Origin: Gambelia wislizenii
Lineage: Eukaryota; Chordata; Lepidosauria; Squamata; Crotaphytidae
Assembly (NCBI GenBank): GCA_030847615.1
Contig: JAUMIR010000005.1
Coordinates: 215,620,645-215,684,644 of the forward strand
Direction: 5' to 3'
Length of the DNA stretch: 64,000 nt
Each line of letters opens with the position of its first letter. Within the stretch, counting starts at the first letter, position 1. This document shows, one piece after another, positions 1 to 11,293 of this stretch. The position numbers and the translations under genes are program-made. The notes beneath the pieces are model-generated. The model was not told where the DNA came from. It worked only from the letters and a program-made list of their open reading frames with translations, and made no database searches.

Positions 1-166
1 GTAATGCTGCACATGTGCAGCTCAGTGCTACTCCCAATCCCAGAAGGCAATGTTCAAATCCAGGGGACAATGCCATGGCTATTTACTGGTGTGTGCTTTG
101 GTGTATGTGCATGTGTTGTTTGGATATTGTGTTAAGAGTGAGTGATCAACTCCTTGCACTACATCA

Positions 167-168
167 AT

Positions 169-220
<52 letters not shown>
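167..220. repeat. (GT)n(GA)n compound microsatellite
   Basis: About 13 GT units (167-192) are followed without a gap by about 14 GA units (193-220). The surrounding 1-850 is otherwise unremarkable non-coding sequence. Confidence 0.95.
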
Positions 221-223
<3 letters not shown>

Positions 224-852
224 CATACAAATGTGTAACCCTCAGTTACATGACCGTATGTCTCCAACAGGATTCCAGCCATTGTCCAACAACATCTGGA
301 GGAACATAGGTTCTTCATTTGTCCTTTACCTATTCCCTGCATAATAACCCGTCTTCCCCCACCCCCAACCAACATTAACAAGCTTATGCTACACATGCTT
401 AGGGCAATACAAACAAGAAATACCCTGCCTACCTTTCAGGATGTCAGTAGTCAGTAATTTCAAGCCTTTTGTAAACGTTTTAAAGAGCTTTGAAATATTC
501 CTAAAGAAGATGTGGCAGAGTTCTAAGGATAATTTCTAGTGACTGCATTGATGCCTAAGGCTTATTTAACTCATTAATTTTGTTCTATGCCCTAATGTTT
601 CACTGGACAGGAAACTGAGACATGGCATGGCAGAAGTTTTGAACTATATGGATGAAAATGGGTTTCAACACAGAGGTCACTTGTCGTTTCTGCTACTCAG
701 GGAGATTACACTGAACATGCACTACGGATTGCTCTGCAGTGAAGTGCTAGAAGACCACTGCCCGACTTACCCTCTGCAGTGGCTTTTGCAGGGCTTGGGG
801 GGTCCCCTTTATCCCCCTCACCGCATGGCCAGCATGGGCACCGACATGTTGG

Positions 853-986
853 CTTCCCAGCAGGTTTGCCCTGCTGGGAAGACAATCATAATCTAGCCAA
901 TCAGGAAGAGGTTCCCTCTTTCTGATTGGTCGGATTTAACCGGCGGCAGCCAATCAGGAGCTGGCCTTGCTCCCGCTCCTGATTGG
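853..986. repeat. Three consecutive hairpins, two bearing paired CCAAT boxes
   Basis: Three inverted repeats follow one another: 853-881 (12-bp perfect stem CTTCCCAGCAGG, 5-nt loop), 897-929 (CCAATCAGGAAGAGG against a near-perfect complement) and 950-986 (perfect stem CCAATCAGGAGC). The last two contain four CCAAT/ATTGG cores in the CCAATCAG context preferred by NF-Y. They lie immediately upstream of the DIRS-like fragment and could be part of that element or of an older repeat promoter. Confidence 0.75.
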
Positions 987-1085
987 CTGGGGAAGGAGGT
1001 CCTGCTGCTCCAGGCAGCAGGTTTTCATTCAGGTCCGGCAGTTGGATAAAAATTCCCGACCGCTGAGCTGGACTGGGGTTTCGTT

Positions 1086-1790
1086 TTGGCAGGAGGAAGC
1101 GTCCTTGGGGGTGGGTTGCAGATTCAGTCAGACACAGTGGGTAGCTTTGGGTTTGGGGTGTTTTTCAATGGCCATTGGTGTGCCCAGAAATGGCCCTCTG
1201 AGTTGGGGGACACAGCCATAATCCAGGACCTAACTTTCCTTGAGTTCTTTCCCATCCTAGCTGCAGTAGTTCTATGGAAGGATGAGTTCCGGGATAAAAA
1301 GGTGTGCTTCTGGTGTGATAATCAGGTGGTGGTTCGGATTGTCAATAAGCAGTCCTCTAAGTCTGCCAGAGTCATGCGACTGGTGCAGAAATTCGTGCTC
1401 ACTTGCCTGTCTTATAACATCACCTTCAAAGGGGGGCTCATCTTTTGTGGCAGTAGGCATGGGTTCTGATCCAAACTCGGGGTACAGGGGTCTCCGTGAA
1501 GTTCAAGTTCAAAGTCAAGTTCAAGTTCATGTACACAGAGACCCTGGGGGAGAAGGTCTAGGTCAAGCAAGCTATTTTGGGGCACGCTGCTTGGAACTCC
1601 TCCCCCTAGCACAATTTTGGATCACGTGTTCCGGTTAGCCTTAGGGGACGAGCAACAGGGGGCAGGCGAAGGGGGCCTGCATCAGCTCCTCCCCATTCAG
1701 GCGCAATTGGCTGTCGGCAGTTGGGCCAACAAAGGATCCATCGACCAAGCACTCGGGGTGGTCAATGCCCAGATTTGAACTCATGCCTAG
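1086..1790 (+). pseudogene. DIRS-like retroelement RNase H fragment, decayed
   Basis: The frame from 1086 to 1469 reads GFGVFFNGHWCAQKWP, then LTFLEFFPILAAVVLW, then VCFWCDNQVVVRIVNKQSSK and VMRLVQKFVLTCL. This is the pattern of the RNase H region of DIRS/Ngaro tyrosine-recombinase retrotransposons: a GFG strand, an LE motif before a hydrophobic helix, then the FWCDN aspartate motif. The frame is lost after about 1445, where a neighbouring frame continues. The downstream bases to about 1790 are in the style of the same element but hold stops. No reverse transcriptase or recombinase was found, so this is an isolated relic. A Gypsy-type RNase H is less likely because the WCDN context is DIRS-like. 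Confidence 0.72.
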
Positions 1791-3216
1791 GCGTCAACCA
1801 GAATCAGATGTCACCAAAGAAAGTTGTGGCCATTTTCTGCCAATATTCTATTTCCTATTTACTTTGTATCTCAATTTAATTTTCTGAAATGTCACCTTGT
1901 GTCTGTGTTTTATTTGGGGTGTGTGTGAGTGGGTAAGGCAGGGGGACCCATTACAACTAGCCACGCAAGTTGAACTGTGTTTTTCTTTAGAATTTACAGG
2001 GTAGCATGTGAAGGTGAAACTCAGGACAAAAATGGATATGACATTAAATGCATGGATGCATTTAATATCCCTGGTTTTTATCATGAAATTAATACAGCAG
2101 GAGGAGGGGCTGAGGACAGGACTGAAGCTCTTTTGCCAGAGAGAGAAGTGTTGAATCATTTCTTCCTTTTCTCTCTCTTGGTAATCATTTCAGGATCTCT
2201 CTCTCTCTCTCTCTGTGTATGCACATATGCAATTTTCACTGAAATTGTGGTGGTTGGGGAAAGGATTAAGCATACCCCCCATGCACTGGAATTGTGATCC
2301 TGCTTGTGTGCTCCACAACTGTAATTACATACCCCTAACCCACAGTTTATGTTCTGTGTTTTCTCCTGCGCAGAATAAAACTTCAACTAGATCGCTATCT
2401 TGAATGCTAGGGGCAAGCACCAACCTTACAGGAAAATTAGATACAGCTTCTAATATTCTTTTAATTTTTAAAATATGAGTCCCACCAAGACAACAGGGCC
2501 TACCTTTACATATGTGTACCCAAAATTGCAGCCTCTTTGCTATTTAGTCCTTATACAGATTTTTGTCTCATATTTTCAGCTGACTATCTCATACCTATCT
2601 TTCTGTGCAAAAAAATCCAAATGCTACTTATATGATAGAACTGGGCCCAGAGTAAGTTAGTTGCACCTATTCCCCACTGAAATCAATGGCAACTTTGATT
2701 GTGATTAACTAATAATGACTAACTTCAGCAGGCTACAAATCAATAATATGAGGAAGATCTAAGACACTTTCCTGTTTCTCTCAAAAGGATTCTCTGGCTG
2801 TTTATGATTCATCCAGCACTGTAAAATTAACTTGCTGTGGTTTTTAAAACATACCATGCCATGAGAATACTTAGGGGTTAAAAACCAGTAGCTAATTAAA
2901 TGCAATGTAGCATGATAACTCCCTCCTCCCTCTATATATTTATAATGGAAGTAAGATGTTTGCTTAATGGTTCATTTGGCAGATCCGTGTGGAAAAAAAC
3001 CCACAAAATAGGGAACAGCAGAGCATATTATTGGTGCTTGACCTCAGGAGAACTCTCTCAGTGGGGGAGCCTATTTTCTTTCTTCAGGTTTATTTACTTA
3101 CAAGTTGGGTATGTAATCATACTGTGAGAGTGCAATGGATAAGGGTTGGGTACCTACACATCTAGAGAATTCTGAATGCTATGGTAGAGCATATCAATGG
3201 GAAAGGGGCAGGAAAG

Positions 3217-3218
<2 letters not shown>
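1791..3218. other. Non-coding stretch without recognised element
   Basis: There is no convincing exon here. It contains a perfect 24-bp palindrome at 2043-2066 (ATTAAATGCAT with its complement), a short TC repeat at about 2196-2213, and a CCACTGAAATCAATGG phrase near 2677 that recurs in related form near 21200. Confidence 0.5.

Positions 3219-3254
<36 letters not shown>
3219..3254. repeat. (TA)n microsatellite
   Basis: Eighteen uninterrupted AT units. Sequence from 3255 to about 3770 shows no element I recognise. Confidence 0.95.
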
Positions 3255-3256
<2 letters not shown>

Positions 3257-3774
3257 CATCTTAAAACCTACCAGTTTAGCCATTCAAAGGCAAACCTATC
3301 CCACTGAATATTAATGTTTTATAGGCATATTAAGAGTTATCCTTTTATCTGAAGAAATGGTGTGCAGTTTCTATGGGACCATCCTTGGAGAGTACCATTT
3401 AGTGACCTATGGAAAACAATAGTGAAGTGCTGTCAATCTGGCAGGTATCTTCCATCACCTTGTAATAGGTAGAAGAAGTTGAGGCGGGTGGCTCCCATGT
3501 CATTTGGACAATGAACCCACTTAATGCTTTTAAGTGAACTTTAAAGGAGTTGTCCAAGGTACTGAACCTATTTGGCAGCTCATTTGCAACTCAGACCTAA
3601 GCTCACAGTGGAGTCACCACTCCAATGACATGGGAGACACTAGCCATCCAGAGTGGGGGTGGGGCTTCACAAATAAATGCCTTCTGGGTAGTCTTCCCAT
3701 GGGGGGATGGATTATTCTGAGGTCAAATTATATCCTTTTAAAAAAAATTGATAATCTTTAACAATGTTAAAGAT

Positions 3775-3905
3775 TCTGCTTCTGGTCCTCCAGATTTTTT
3801 GGATTTCAACATCCAGAATCCTCTACTGTTGGCCATACCAGCTTGGGTTTCCAGGAACTGAAGTCCAAAACATCTTGAGGACCTAAAGTTGAGAACCACT
3901 GCTCC
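3775..3905. mobile_element. Foldback (MITE-like) repeat
   Basis: The left arm (GGTCCTCCAGATTTTTTGG) is the inverse of the right arm (CCAAAACATCTTGAGGACC) with divergence. The arms are joined by a short centre, and the repeat is followed by GTTGAGAACCACTGC. This is a common squamate interspersed palindrome. No coding sequence is present. Confidence 0.65.
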
Positions 3906-4149
3906 AATTTATTAGAAAATCTTGCTTTCTAACCTAACAATGCAAGGAAATGAAAATATATTATTTTTGTGGATCCCAGTAGAGGCCATCTCAATATGGT
4001 ATATAATAACAGTTGTTTATCCCCTGACAGCTTCACAAAGGAAAAAAAAATATTCTTGCTGATTTAGATGGTAAAATATATATTTAATTGTATCATTTAA
4101 TGATCAGCCAGACTATTGTTGCCACACACTGACTTCTGAGGTAGTGCAG

Positions 4150-4425
4150 AGTATGAGGGAAGGGAAGCAGAAGTAAAGCCTGAGAGTAGAGCCTTGCCTT
4201 ATCGCACAATGTTGGTACACTTCAGTTGTTCTCCTGTTCCAGTCCTGTAAGAGACAGTAGGAAAGGTGAGTCTTTTTGCTAACAGATTTGTCCAGTTAGC
4301 AAAAGTACTCGAGTTTACTGCCATCTCCCGCGGGACTGGAATGGAAGAAGAGCTGGAGCATGCAGACTTCATGCAATAAGGCAGTGCTATTCTCGGGTTT
4401 TACTGCCACTTCACTTCTCTTGTGT
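4150..4425. mobile_element. Foldback (MITE-like) element with arms of about 80 bp
   Basis: The arm 4155-4248 is the diverged inverse of 4335-4425: AAGCCTGAGAGTAGAGCC matches the complement of a tract reading AAACCCGAGAATAGCAC, and both arms share a CCTTAT motif. The ends are imprecise and no TSD was identified. Confidence 0.55.
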
Positions 4426-4584
4426 GATAAGCCCCTATGTAATTTGAGGAATGTTGTAGAAGGAGGTATTTAATACCTCTTTGCATAACATCTCTCCCAC
4501 ACACAAACAGAAGGCACTTTCCCAATACTAGAATCTACCTTTGCATGTAGAAGAGAATAAACATTGCTCTCCTAAACCTTCAGC

Positions 4585-5864
4585 CAGTGTTTCTCAACCA
4601 GGTTTCTGCAGAACCCTAGGGTTCCCCCAGAGATCACCAGGGGTTCCGTGAGAAAATAGTAATAAATTAACAAATCACAGAGAAGTGGTGAGCTGAAACA
4701 GCTTATATCTCCCCTCCACAACAGAGAAAGCTGGGGACGAAGGGGCCTCTTATGGGGCCTCTTATGGGGGGGGGAGGAGAAAGAAGTTAAGTGCCAGATA
4801 CCTTGCTTTCCCTCCCAGCTTTTGCTCTGCCTTAGATGTGCTAATTAAAGGGGAGGAGGGGAGGAATGAGTTTTCACACTAACTGAGCACACCTCCTGCA
4901 AGCAGTCAGGGGCCCTTATCGTTTGCCAGCACTGAGGACAAAAGAGGATGCTGGTTTGCATAAAACTGATTTAAAAGTACAAATGCAAAATGAGGTGGTT
5001 TTTTTTTAAAAAAAATCAGAACAATGGAAAGAGAATTGCAATACTGTACAGCTCTTACCCAAGTGGAAGAAACTGATCAACTAATCCCCTGGTCTACCCA
5101 GCTATCCAGGTGCCAGCTGTGGATGGGAGAACTCTGATAAAAGTGACTTAGGGCTTTATCATTTTAAACCAGATTTGGAGAGGGCAGAGCAATTACAGTA
5201 AAGAAGTAATTATAGAGAAAAGGTTCTTAAACTGTGGGTCTGGTAACTGAATGTGGGGGTCAAGAATAGACTGACCAACTCCTATATTATTGAAAAAAGC
5301 CGTTCGTTTACCATGACACTGGCTTGGCAGGAAGCTACAGCCTTCCTCTGATCCTGAGCCTGGCTACTTAGTTGCTGCTTTTTGCAAGCTCTGTTAGCTC
5401 AGAGTTCAATCTTTGGGTCAGAATCAGTGATGTAACCATGTTTAAATATTTGAAGGGATGTCATAGAGAGGATGGAGCAAGCTTGTTTTCTGCTGCTCCA
5501 GAGGCTAGGAAATGGAGCAATGGGTTCAAACTACAGGACATTTTCCAGGTTTTAATAATGTTTCATGATAAATATATTTGTTTTTAATTTAATGTATTTG
5601 TATTATAGATTAACTTTTTTGGCATTTTCATAGTCAGTATTTTAAGGTACGCTATATATACTTCTCTGCCAGTATGCTCTTTCAGGCTGTCAAGTATCAA
5701 ATATGTATTGCTAGTAATGTGGAATATAATAAGCATCTATTTTTTTTCACTGTTCTGTAATTAAAAAAGGGGGGAGCTGTAGGTATAATTTTTACATAGG
5801 GATTCCTTGAGACCTGAAAATTATTTCAAGGGTTCCTCCAGGGTAAAAAGGTTGAGAAAGGCTG
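4585..5864. mobile_element. hAT DNA transposon, non-autonomous, perfect 8-bp TSD
   Basis: The terminal inverted repeat CAGTGTTTCTCAACC opens at 4585, and its diverged complement GGTTGAGAAAGGCTG closes at 5864. The 8-bp duplication CCTTCAGC flanks both ends (4577-4584 and 5865-5872), diagnostic of hAT. The 1,280-bp interior has no transposase frame. A CR1 LINE fragment lies inside at about 5436-5530. A later insertion or transposase-era cargo cannot be separated with one copy. Confidence 0.9.
5436..5530 (+). mobile_element. CR1 LINE fragment inside the hAT element
   Basis: The phrase ATGTTTAAATATTTGAAGGG followed by a GTTTTCTGCTGCTCCAGAG run is the 3' coding region of CR1, also seen at 45533-46085 and 50695-51381. 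Only about 95 bp are retained. Confidence 0.85.
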
Positions 5865-5872
5865 CCTTCAGC

Positions 5873-6490
5873 ATATGCTAACTGAAGATTCAGGACAGCA
5901 ACATTTATTTTCTTCTTCCAGATGCAGAATTGCACTGGATACTGTCTGCGTGTCCCCCACCCTCCCCAGCCATTAAATGGTCACAAGGCATACAGAAGCA
6001 CTGGAAAAGTACCTTCTGCAGAGTGTGGAAGGAGTAGCCTCATAGAACTGTGCAGGCTGTTATGCTCCACCTGGGATGTAGGCTCTTGAGACATTGAGTC
6101 CTGTTGCCTGCATCTGCTTACAAGTGGAGCTGCTTTGTAGAGGCTTCTTAGTAATTGTGCAGGGGAAGAGAGAAATTTCCTCCAGGTTGTATTGGAGCCC
6201 TCCAAGTACTGGAGCCTGTTCCCAACAGATGTTTGGCACCAGGAGAGCTCCTGTACTACCTGGAATAGCTGCAGCTGTAAAAATGAGAGTGGATTCACCA
6301 CCACTGCAGCAGTGGATCCACCTTCTTGCACTGTGGGAAATTTTTTACACATGATACTTACACATTGAAATTCTCTATCATCATGGGAGGAGCTCCTCAG
6401 TCAGCTCTTCTACTCTGTGGGAGAGGAATATCACCCTACAAAACCTTCAAGGAGCTGAGTGCCTCAGATTTTTTCAATAGTCAACAGCTA
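5873..6490. other. Unclassified intronic sequence
   Basis: Open frames on both strands (5981-6354) lack codon character and resemble no family I know. There are no splice-site pairs that would define an exon. Confidence 0.4.
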
Positions 6491-6492
6491 TA

Positions 6493-7329
6493 CAGTTGTC
6501 CCTCTGTATCCATGGATTTGGTATCCATGGATTTAAGTATTCACAGCTAGAAAATATTCTTTAAAAAATAATAATCCAAAAAGTAAACCTTGATTTTGCC
6601 ATCTTATATAAGGGACACCATTTTGCTATGCCACTGCATATGACGCCCCCTTGTTGTGGGAGAGAGGCTTGCGTACCCTAATGATGTTTTGAGCTATGCT
6701 GGTGGTGGCATACTAGCCACCGGTAGGGTCTCCCATGCCAGACAGGTCAAAACTGAAGGGACTGACAAAGAGCGTCAAAGGGCAGGATGGGCTCTCTAGC
6801 CTTATGGCAACCCGAGGACCTTGCTGCTACGTCCATGCTTGCAAGGCCACAGCAGATGAACCTTTGGTTTAAGGGGTGAGGCCAGTTCTGTGCACGCTGC
6901 GCTCCACCAGAAAAATCCATTGCACAGGCTCGAAGGACAAATCCAATTCCAAAAAAGCCCTGTAGCAATAGGCGAGGGACGAAACGGCAGGTGTAAAGAT
7001 GCACTGGAAGCCGCAGACCCAACCCTGCATGCAGGTGGTTCAGGACTTTGGTCGCTCGAGGCTGAGCCGGGAGATGACAGTCTTGTTTGGCAGCATCCTG
7101 AACTACCCTCTGCTGTGCTTTCTGCAACCAGACTTGTTTATCTCGACTGGCCTTTTTAGTTATCAGCGCGCTTGCAGAAAGCATGGGATGAGTCCTTCCT
7201 AAATCTTCGTTTGTGAAGAAAAGCCAGAGAGAGAGAGAGAGAGAGAATATAATGGGACTTGAGTATTCGCGGATTTTGGCATCCACGGGGTCCTGGAACC
7301 AAACACCAGCGAATATGAAGGGAAAACTG
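6493..7329. mobile_element. Tigger/pogo-like element split by a later insertion
   Basis: The ends CAGTTGTCCC (6493) and its diverged complement AAAACTG (7329) are each flanked by TA, the target of Tc1/mariner-pogo elements. The text, with phrases such as GGATTTTGGCATCCACGGGG, matches the MER2-like element at 12494-12719 read in reverse. The host element is interrupted between GCATAT and AATGGG by the insertion at 6642-7246. Confidence 0.85.
6642..7246 (+). mobile_element. Unidentified non-LTR retroelement copy (about 605 bp, GA tail)
   Basis: Comparison with the intact copy at 12494-12719 shows that this block interrupts a Tigger-like element and duplicated ATAT (6638-6641 and 7247-7250). 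It ends in a small stem-loop (CTTCGTTTGTGAAG) followed by AAAAGCCAGAGA and a GA run. Matching 3' ends occur at 24203-24296 and, inverted, at 59622-59738; a matching 5' start occurs at 17282-17310. A degraded frame near 7110-7170 reads FCNQTCLSRLAF and, after a shift, RACRK, resembling a C2HC finger at the end of a LINE protein. I cannot name the family; R4/Dong-like or RTE-like are guesses. Confidence 0.7.
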
Positions 7330-7331
7330 TA

Positions 7332-10300
7332 TATGTATAAAAAGAAGCTTCATGCAGTAAAATTTAAGACACACTTCCTTTTTATACAGCTACAGCTTTT
7401 TTTCTATATTTCTACCCTTGAATGAATAAACAAACAAACAAACAAATGGTGAAGCCCTCAGGCTGTTCCAATACACCAAATGCAGTCTCTTCAGTTGCCC
7501 ACCACATATGTAGTAATATAATGTCACCTCTTCCATACTTCCCATATTTGGCATTGAGATTATGAAAAATGCATGACTGCTCTAGTCATGCCAAAACACT
7601 GAAGACTTTGCATGTGATGAAAAAACAGAAGAGAAGGATGGTTGCATTTGCCTGAATCCAGCCTAGTCCTCACACTTCATTCGCCAAAGTGGAATTTCTT
7701 TTCTATTTGAACGAGTTTGCCCTAAGGTTGAGATGAGCTGGTACAGCCAAACAGCCCTAAAACCATTGTGAACTGCTTTGAAATTAATTTCCATCTAGCT
7801 GAGTAGGAGCTGTGCCTCAGGTTTTTCCTGTCATTCATTGTGGACTTTTACAGTTGTGTCTAAATTTTTTAAAAAATAAATCTTGTCAGTCTCTGTGCTC
7901 ATTCCTCTCAGAAGAATTCATTCTTACAATCTGAGTTTTAATGTACCAACAGATACTAGGTGTGAAAATTTTTGTGATGGAGGTAGAAGCATTCATATTG
8001 GATGGAATAAAAAATCAGCCCAACCTTCCCATGTTTTAGGATGGGACAATTCTAACTTTTTTCCCCTTACAGGAAAATGTGCCAGAGTTTAGGTCTCTAC
8101 ACATGCCTTATGCAGAGGCTCAGATAATTGATGTGACAGGGGAAGTGGATTAGCATATAACTGAAAGAGGTCACAGCTTAATGTCCATGTAAATAGAGAC
8201 ACCCCCCCCCGCGTGCGTGCACACACACACACCAGCTTAAAAAAAAGATAGGTGCTAAAACCTGAGTGTTTTATGGATAAAAACAACAGACCAAGCCCAA
8301 TGGAACTGTTTTTAAGGAACCAGTCTTGAGTGTTTTAAAAACATTAAGTTCTCAGTTATCACTATTCCTCATACACATTTTTTTCCAGTTAATATATTCT
8401 CTAGGAAGGAAGTAGTATTTCAGATCAGAAGAAATGAGAGGTGGGGTCATAGTAGGTTCTCTCATGATGACAGAGACTATTAGGGCCTAGAAGTAAAAAA
8501 GAAAGGTGATATACTCAGTGACACAAAGTGCTTGTATCAAACAACTAAATGGCAATATAGTGGCCACTGTTTTGTTCTTCTGCTATTCTCTTCAGACTTT
8601 ATTGAGGTTGTCTTGTATGTTAGGGGGGATTGCCCAGTTGTGTTAGCAGTTCAAGAGAATTTCTAATTCAGTAGGAGAGAATAGTATAACATTTTTTTTA
8701 AAGAGAAGGTAAAAATGAGTAGATGGTGTTAATAGAAATGTTGTGCTTATTTTAGCTGCTTTTGGTTTTTCAAGAGCACAGTTACTTACTGCAACTTCTT
8801 TTAAAGCATAACATAGGTATTAATATCTCTTCCCCCTCAATCCTGAACAGTCAAGTCTTAACTTGTGGCTCTGCCAGACACTCGGATGATTCTATCAAGG
8901 CGAAATGCCTGCTCAGTGCAGTGAGCTGTTCATGTCACTAATATGCTTCGTGAACTCAACTGGCCTCTCATCTGTTTTTGGGTGCAATTCATAGTTTGGT
9001 TTCTGATGTATACTATGAAGCATTAAAGCATGGTTTATGACTTGGCCTTCAGTCATTCTGTGCATCATCAAAGAACAGCACATATCACCCCATGGGCACT
9101 TTTTGCTGGTAGAAGGACAACTATGCTGACCTTTAGAATGAAATGTGGCTTGTCTTTTGATCAAGCATATGCTTGATTTAAAGTAGTCAGTGGATTATTC
9201 ATGTTTGGTTGAATCAATGGAAGGCAGACTGTTTTCAATTGTCTTTTGCAGATGGTTTAACACAGCATCGCTATGGTGACCAGGATAGAAATAATTAAAT
9301 AAACACACTGGCACTTTCCCCAACAACCTCCACCATAAAATATCTAAATATACAGTACCCTAAAAGCTCTTTTAAGAAGAAGTAACATCCTTCACCTTAA
9401 CGATAGAAATAATAACTTCTGCAGATTATTTTAGTAGTTCTCCTATAAGCAGGAATTGCAGCCAACTGTTCTATACATACAGAACATGTACTGGCCATGT
9501 TTATCCAGGCATTTCTTTAAAAACCTAAGAAAAAATCTCCATCATCATATGGAAAACAAAGTGGCTTAGTGTATAATTAGAGCGAGGGGCGGGGTATAAT
9601 AGGAATGTTCAATCATTGGGAGGATTTCCAGATGATGAACAAGTAATACCAATCCTTTTCTGAAATCCCTTAACAAGAAGGAATGACCTTATTGATGAAC
9701 AATACTATCTATTAAGCTACCGTAAGTCTTGTGAGCACAGCAACAGCTCCACCAGACAACAGATTTAAAAATAAAATTAACTGTAAGTTGACTTTTTATC
9801 CAGACTTTATAAGTGGAAGTTGCAGCATTAGTAAGCCTACCTTTTAAGCTTGTTGTATTTATATTCATCTATTTATCCTGAAAACTGTACCTGAACTATT
9901 TATGCAGGTCTTCACCAAGAGACCTTATTTTTTGTTTGTTTTGTTTTTTGAAATCCTAAGAATGGAGAGGATAATTAGATCAGTTGAAAACACCAAACAT
10001 TTTCCAATTGTAGGACACAGTGTATCCCAGGTTATTCTGAGCTAGCTCTCCATCCACAGCTGAAGGCTTCTGGTATACCAAGATGAAAAACACACTTCAA
10101 CATCCTTGATAGTAAGAGCATGGACAGAGTTTGTATACTGTGTTAAGTGTGTGAAGTTATTCCTTTTGTCACAATTCCTTCTGTTGCTTTTTAAGAGCAG
10201 AATTCATTCATTCTATAATGTGGCCAAGCAATTTGCAATAGGACAATAAAATTCCATTCATCCATAACCAATTGCCTTGAAAAACAATATCACTGTGAGA

Positions 10301-11089
10301 ATGCAATTTGTGAAAATGCACCTGGCAAGAATGCATCAAAGGGTTCTGGAATGAAATTGGTGTTGAGATTTCTTTAATAGAAAAGAGTTGCCATTCCCTC
10401 TGTTGCCCCATTCAGGCATAGGGGTTGCAGAATGCTGAGGCTTGCAGAAGTATAAAAACAATGAAAAAAATCACAAGGTCGCGGAGGGGAAACAGCAGAA
10501 TGGGGCCTGAGAGTGTTCAGTGGCCACAAAAAGCTCACTGACTGTTTGGGCAGGCAGAGGAGAGCCAAAAACAAAGTGTGGACAGAGAATGGAACAAAAT
10601 ACTGTGGAAGAGCTTGTAGCTGACTGACTAAAATACTCCACAGGAGTATGTCACTCTGAAGTATTTTGTTTCAGAACCCTGTTGTTTCTATAACTAAACC
10701 TTAACGATCAACATGGCTTGCTAACTAGTTGCATTCACTCCTAAGGGAAATAAATCAATGGTTGTTAACAAAACCAAATCTGTACCTCATCCATAAACCA
10801 AATATTTTGTTTTCACGTTTCTATATTATTCACATATCCCAGAACTGTTAGCACACAAATAACTTTCAAAGTAAATTACAGAAGAGAAAGCCTCCACATA
10901 GCACTGCTAAAAAAACATGTTTATAACAGAGGATTTTAAAAGGTACAAAATAGATTCAAACAAGCTGCATATATTTCAGAAACATGTTGCTATGGAACTA
11001 ACATTTGAAAAGGTAAACTTTTCAAAGACACACTTTTACAACTCAGGCTATAAGGAACTTCAACAACAGATAAGGCTGGCTGATATTAC
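7332..11089. other. Intron flanking ANKS1B, mostly unique sequence
   Basis: No exon or full element was recognised. Low-complexity points are (CAAA)n near 7432-7446, a C-run and CA run at about 8200-8232, and AT-rich stretches. In gene orientation this is the intron after the 11090-11269 exon; the expected following PTB exon was searched for by eye and not found. Confidence 0.5.
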
Positions 11090-11269
11090 CTGTGCCATCT
11101 GTCTTTCCAACTTTGACCGGGGGATATCATCGAAATAGCTGTCATTTCTTCTTCTCCTTGCATCCCCCTGCATGATAATGTGTGGTACGTCCAGTGAGCC
11201 ACCAGCAGTGTAAGTGCTTTGGCTGAGTGAGGGAGACAACTGAGGAGGAGTGTGGTTACCACTGGGTTC
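11090..11269 (-). CDS. ANKS1B: ANKS1B exon: linker between SAM2 and PTB domain
   Basis: This 180-nt coding exon (60 codons, phase 0 at both ends) belongs to ankyrin repeat and sterile alpha motif domain protein 1B (AIDA-1), a postsynaptic and nuclear scaffold with ankyrin repeats, two SAM domains and a C-terminal PTB domain. Read on the minus strand, the exon starts EPSGNHTPPQLSPSL, continues through LDVPHIIMQGDARRRRN and ends IPRSKLERQMAQ, which I recognise as the segment after SAM2 and before the PTB domain. The acceptor is TTTGCAG before GAA and the donor is CAG followed by GTAATA. The reading frame joins exactly to the exon at 15615-15722, whose last codon is AGG. There is no stop or frameshift. 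It is a proline/serine-rich, then basic and acidic, probably flexible linker. The next expected exon, starting TGDWGE, was not found to the left. The assignment is from memory of the family; an ANKS1A origin is unlikely because its linker differs. Confidence 0.93.
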
Positions 11270-11270
11270 C

Positions 11271-11293
11271 TGCAAACAAACAAACAAACAAAC
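11271..11293 (-). promoter_or_regulatory. 3' splice-site tract made of a TTTG microsatellite
   Basis: On the minus strand the tract directly before the acceptor CAG of the 11090-11269 exon is about five TTTG units. A tetranucleotide repeat therefore forms the polypyrimidine tract of this ANKS1B exon. Its length can be expected to vary between individuals; any effect on splicing is inference. Confidence 0.7.

Noticed and set aside
6747..7286. 179-codon minus-strand open frame
   Set aside because: It is the antisense of a non-LTR element copy and crosses its boundary into the split Tigger-like MITE.
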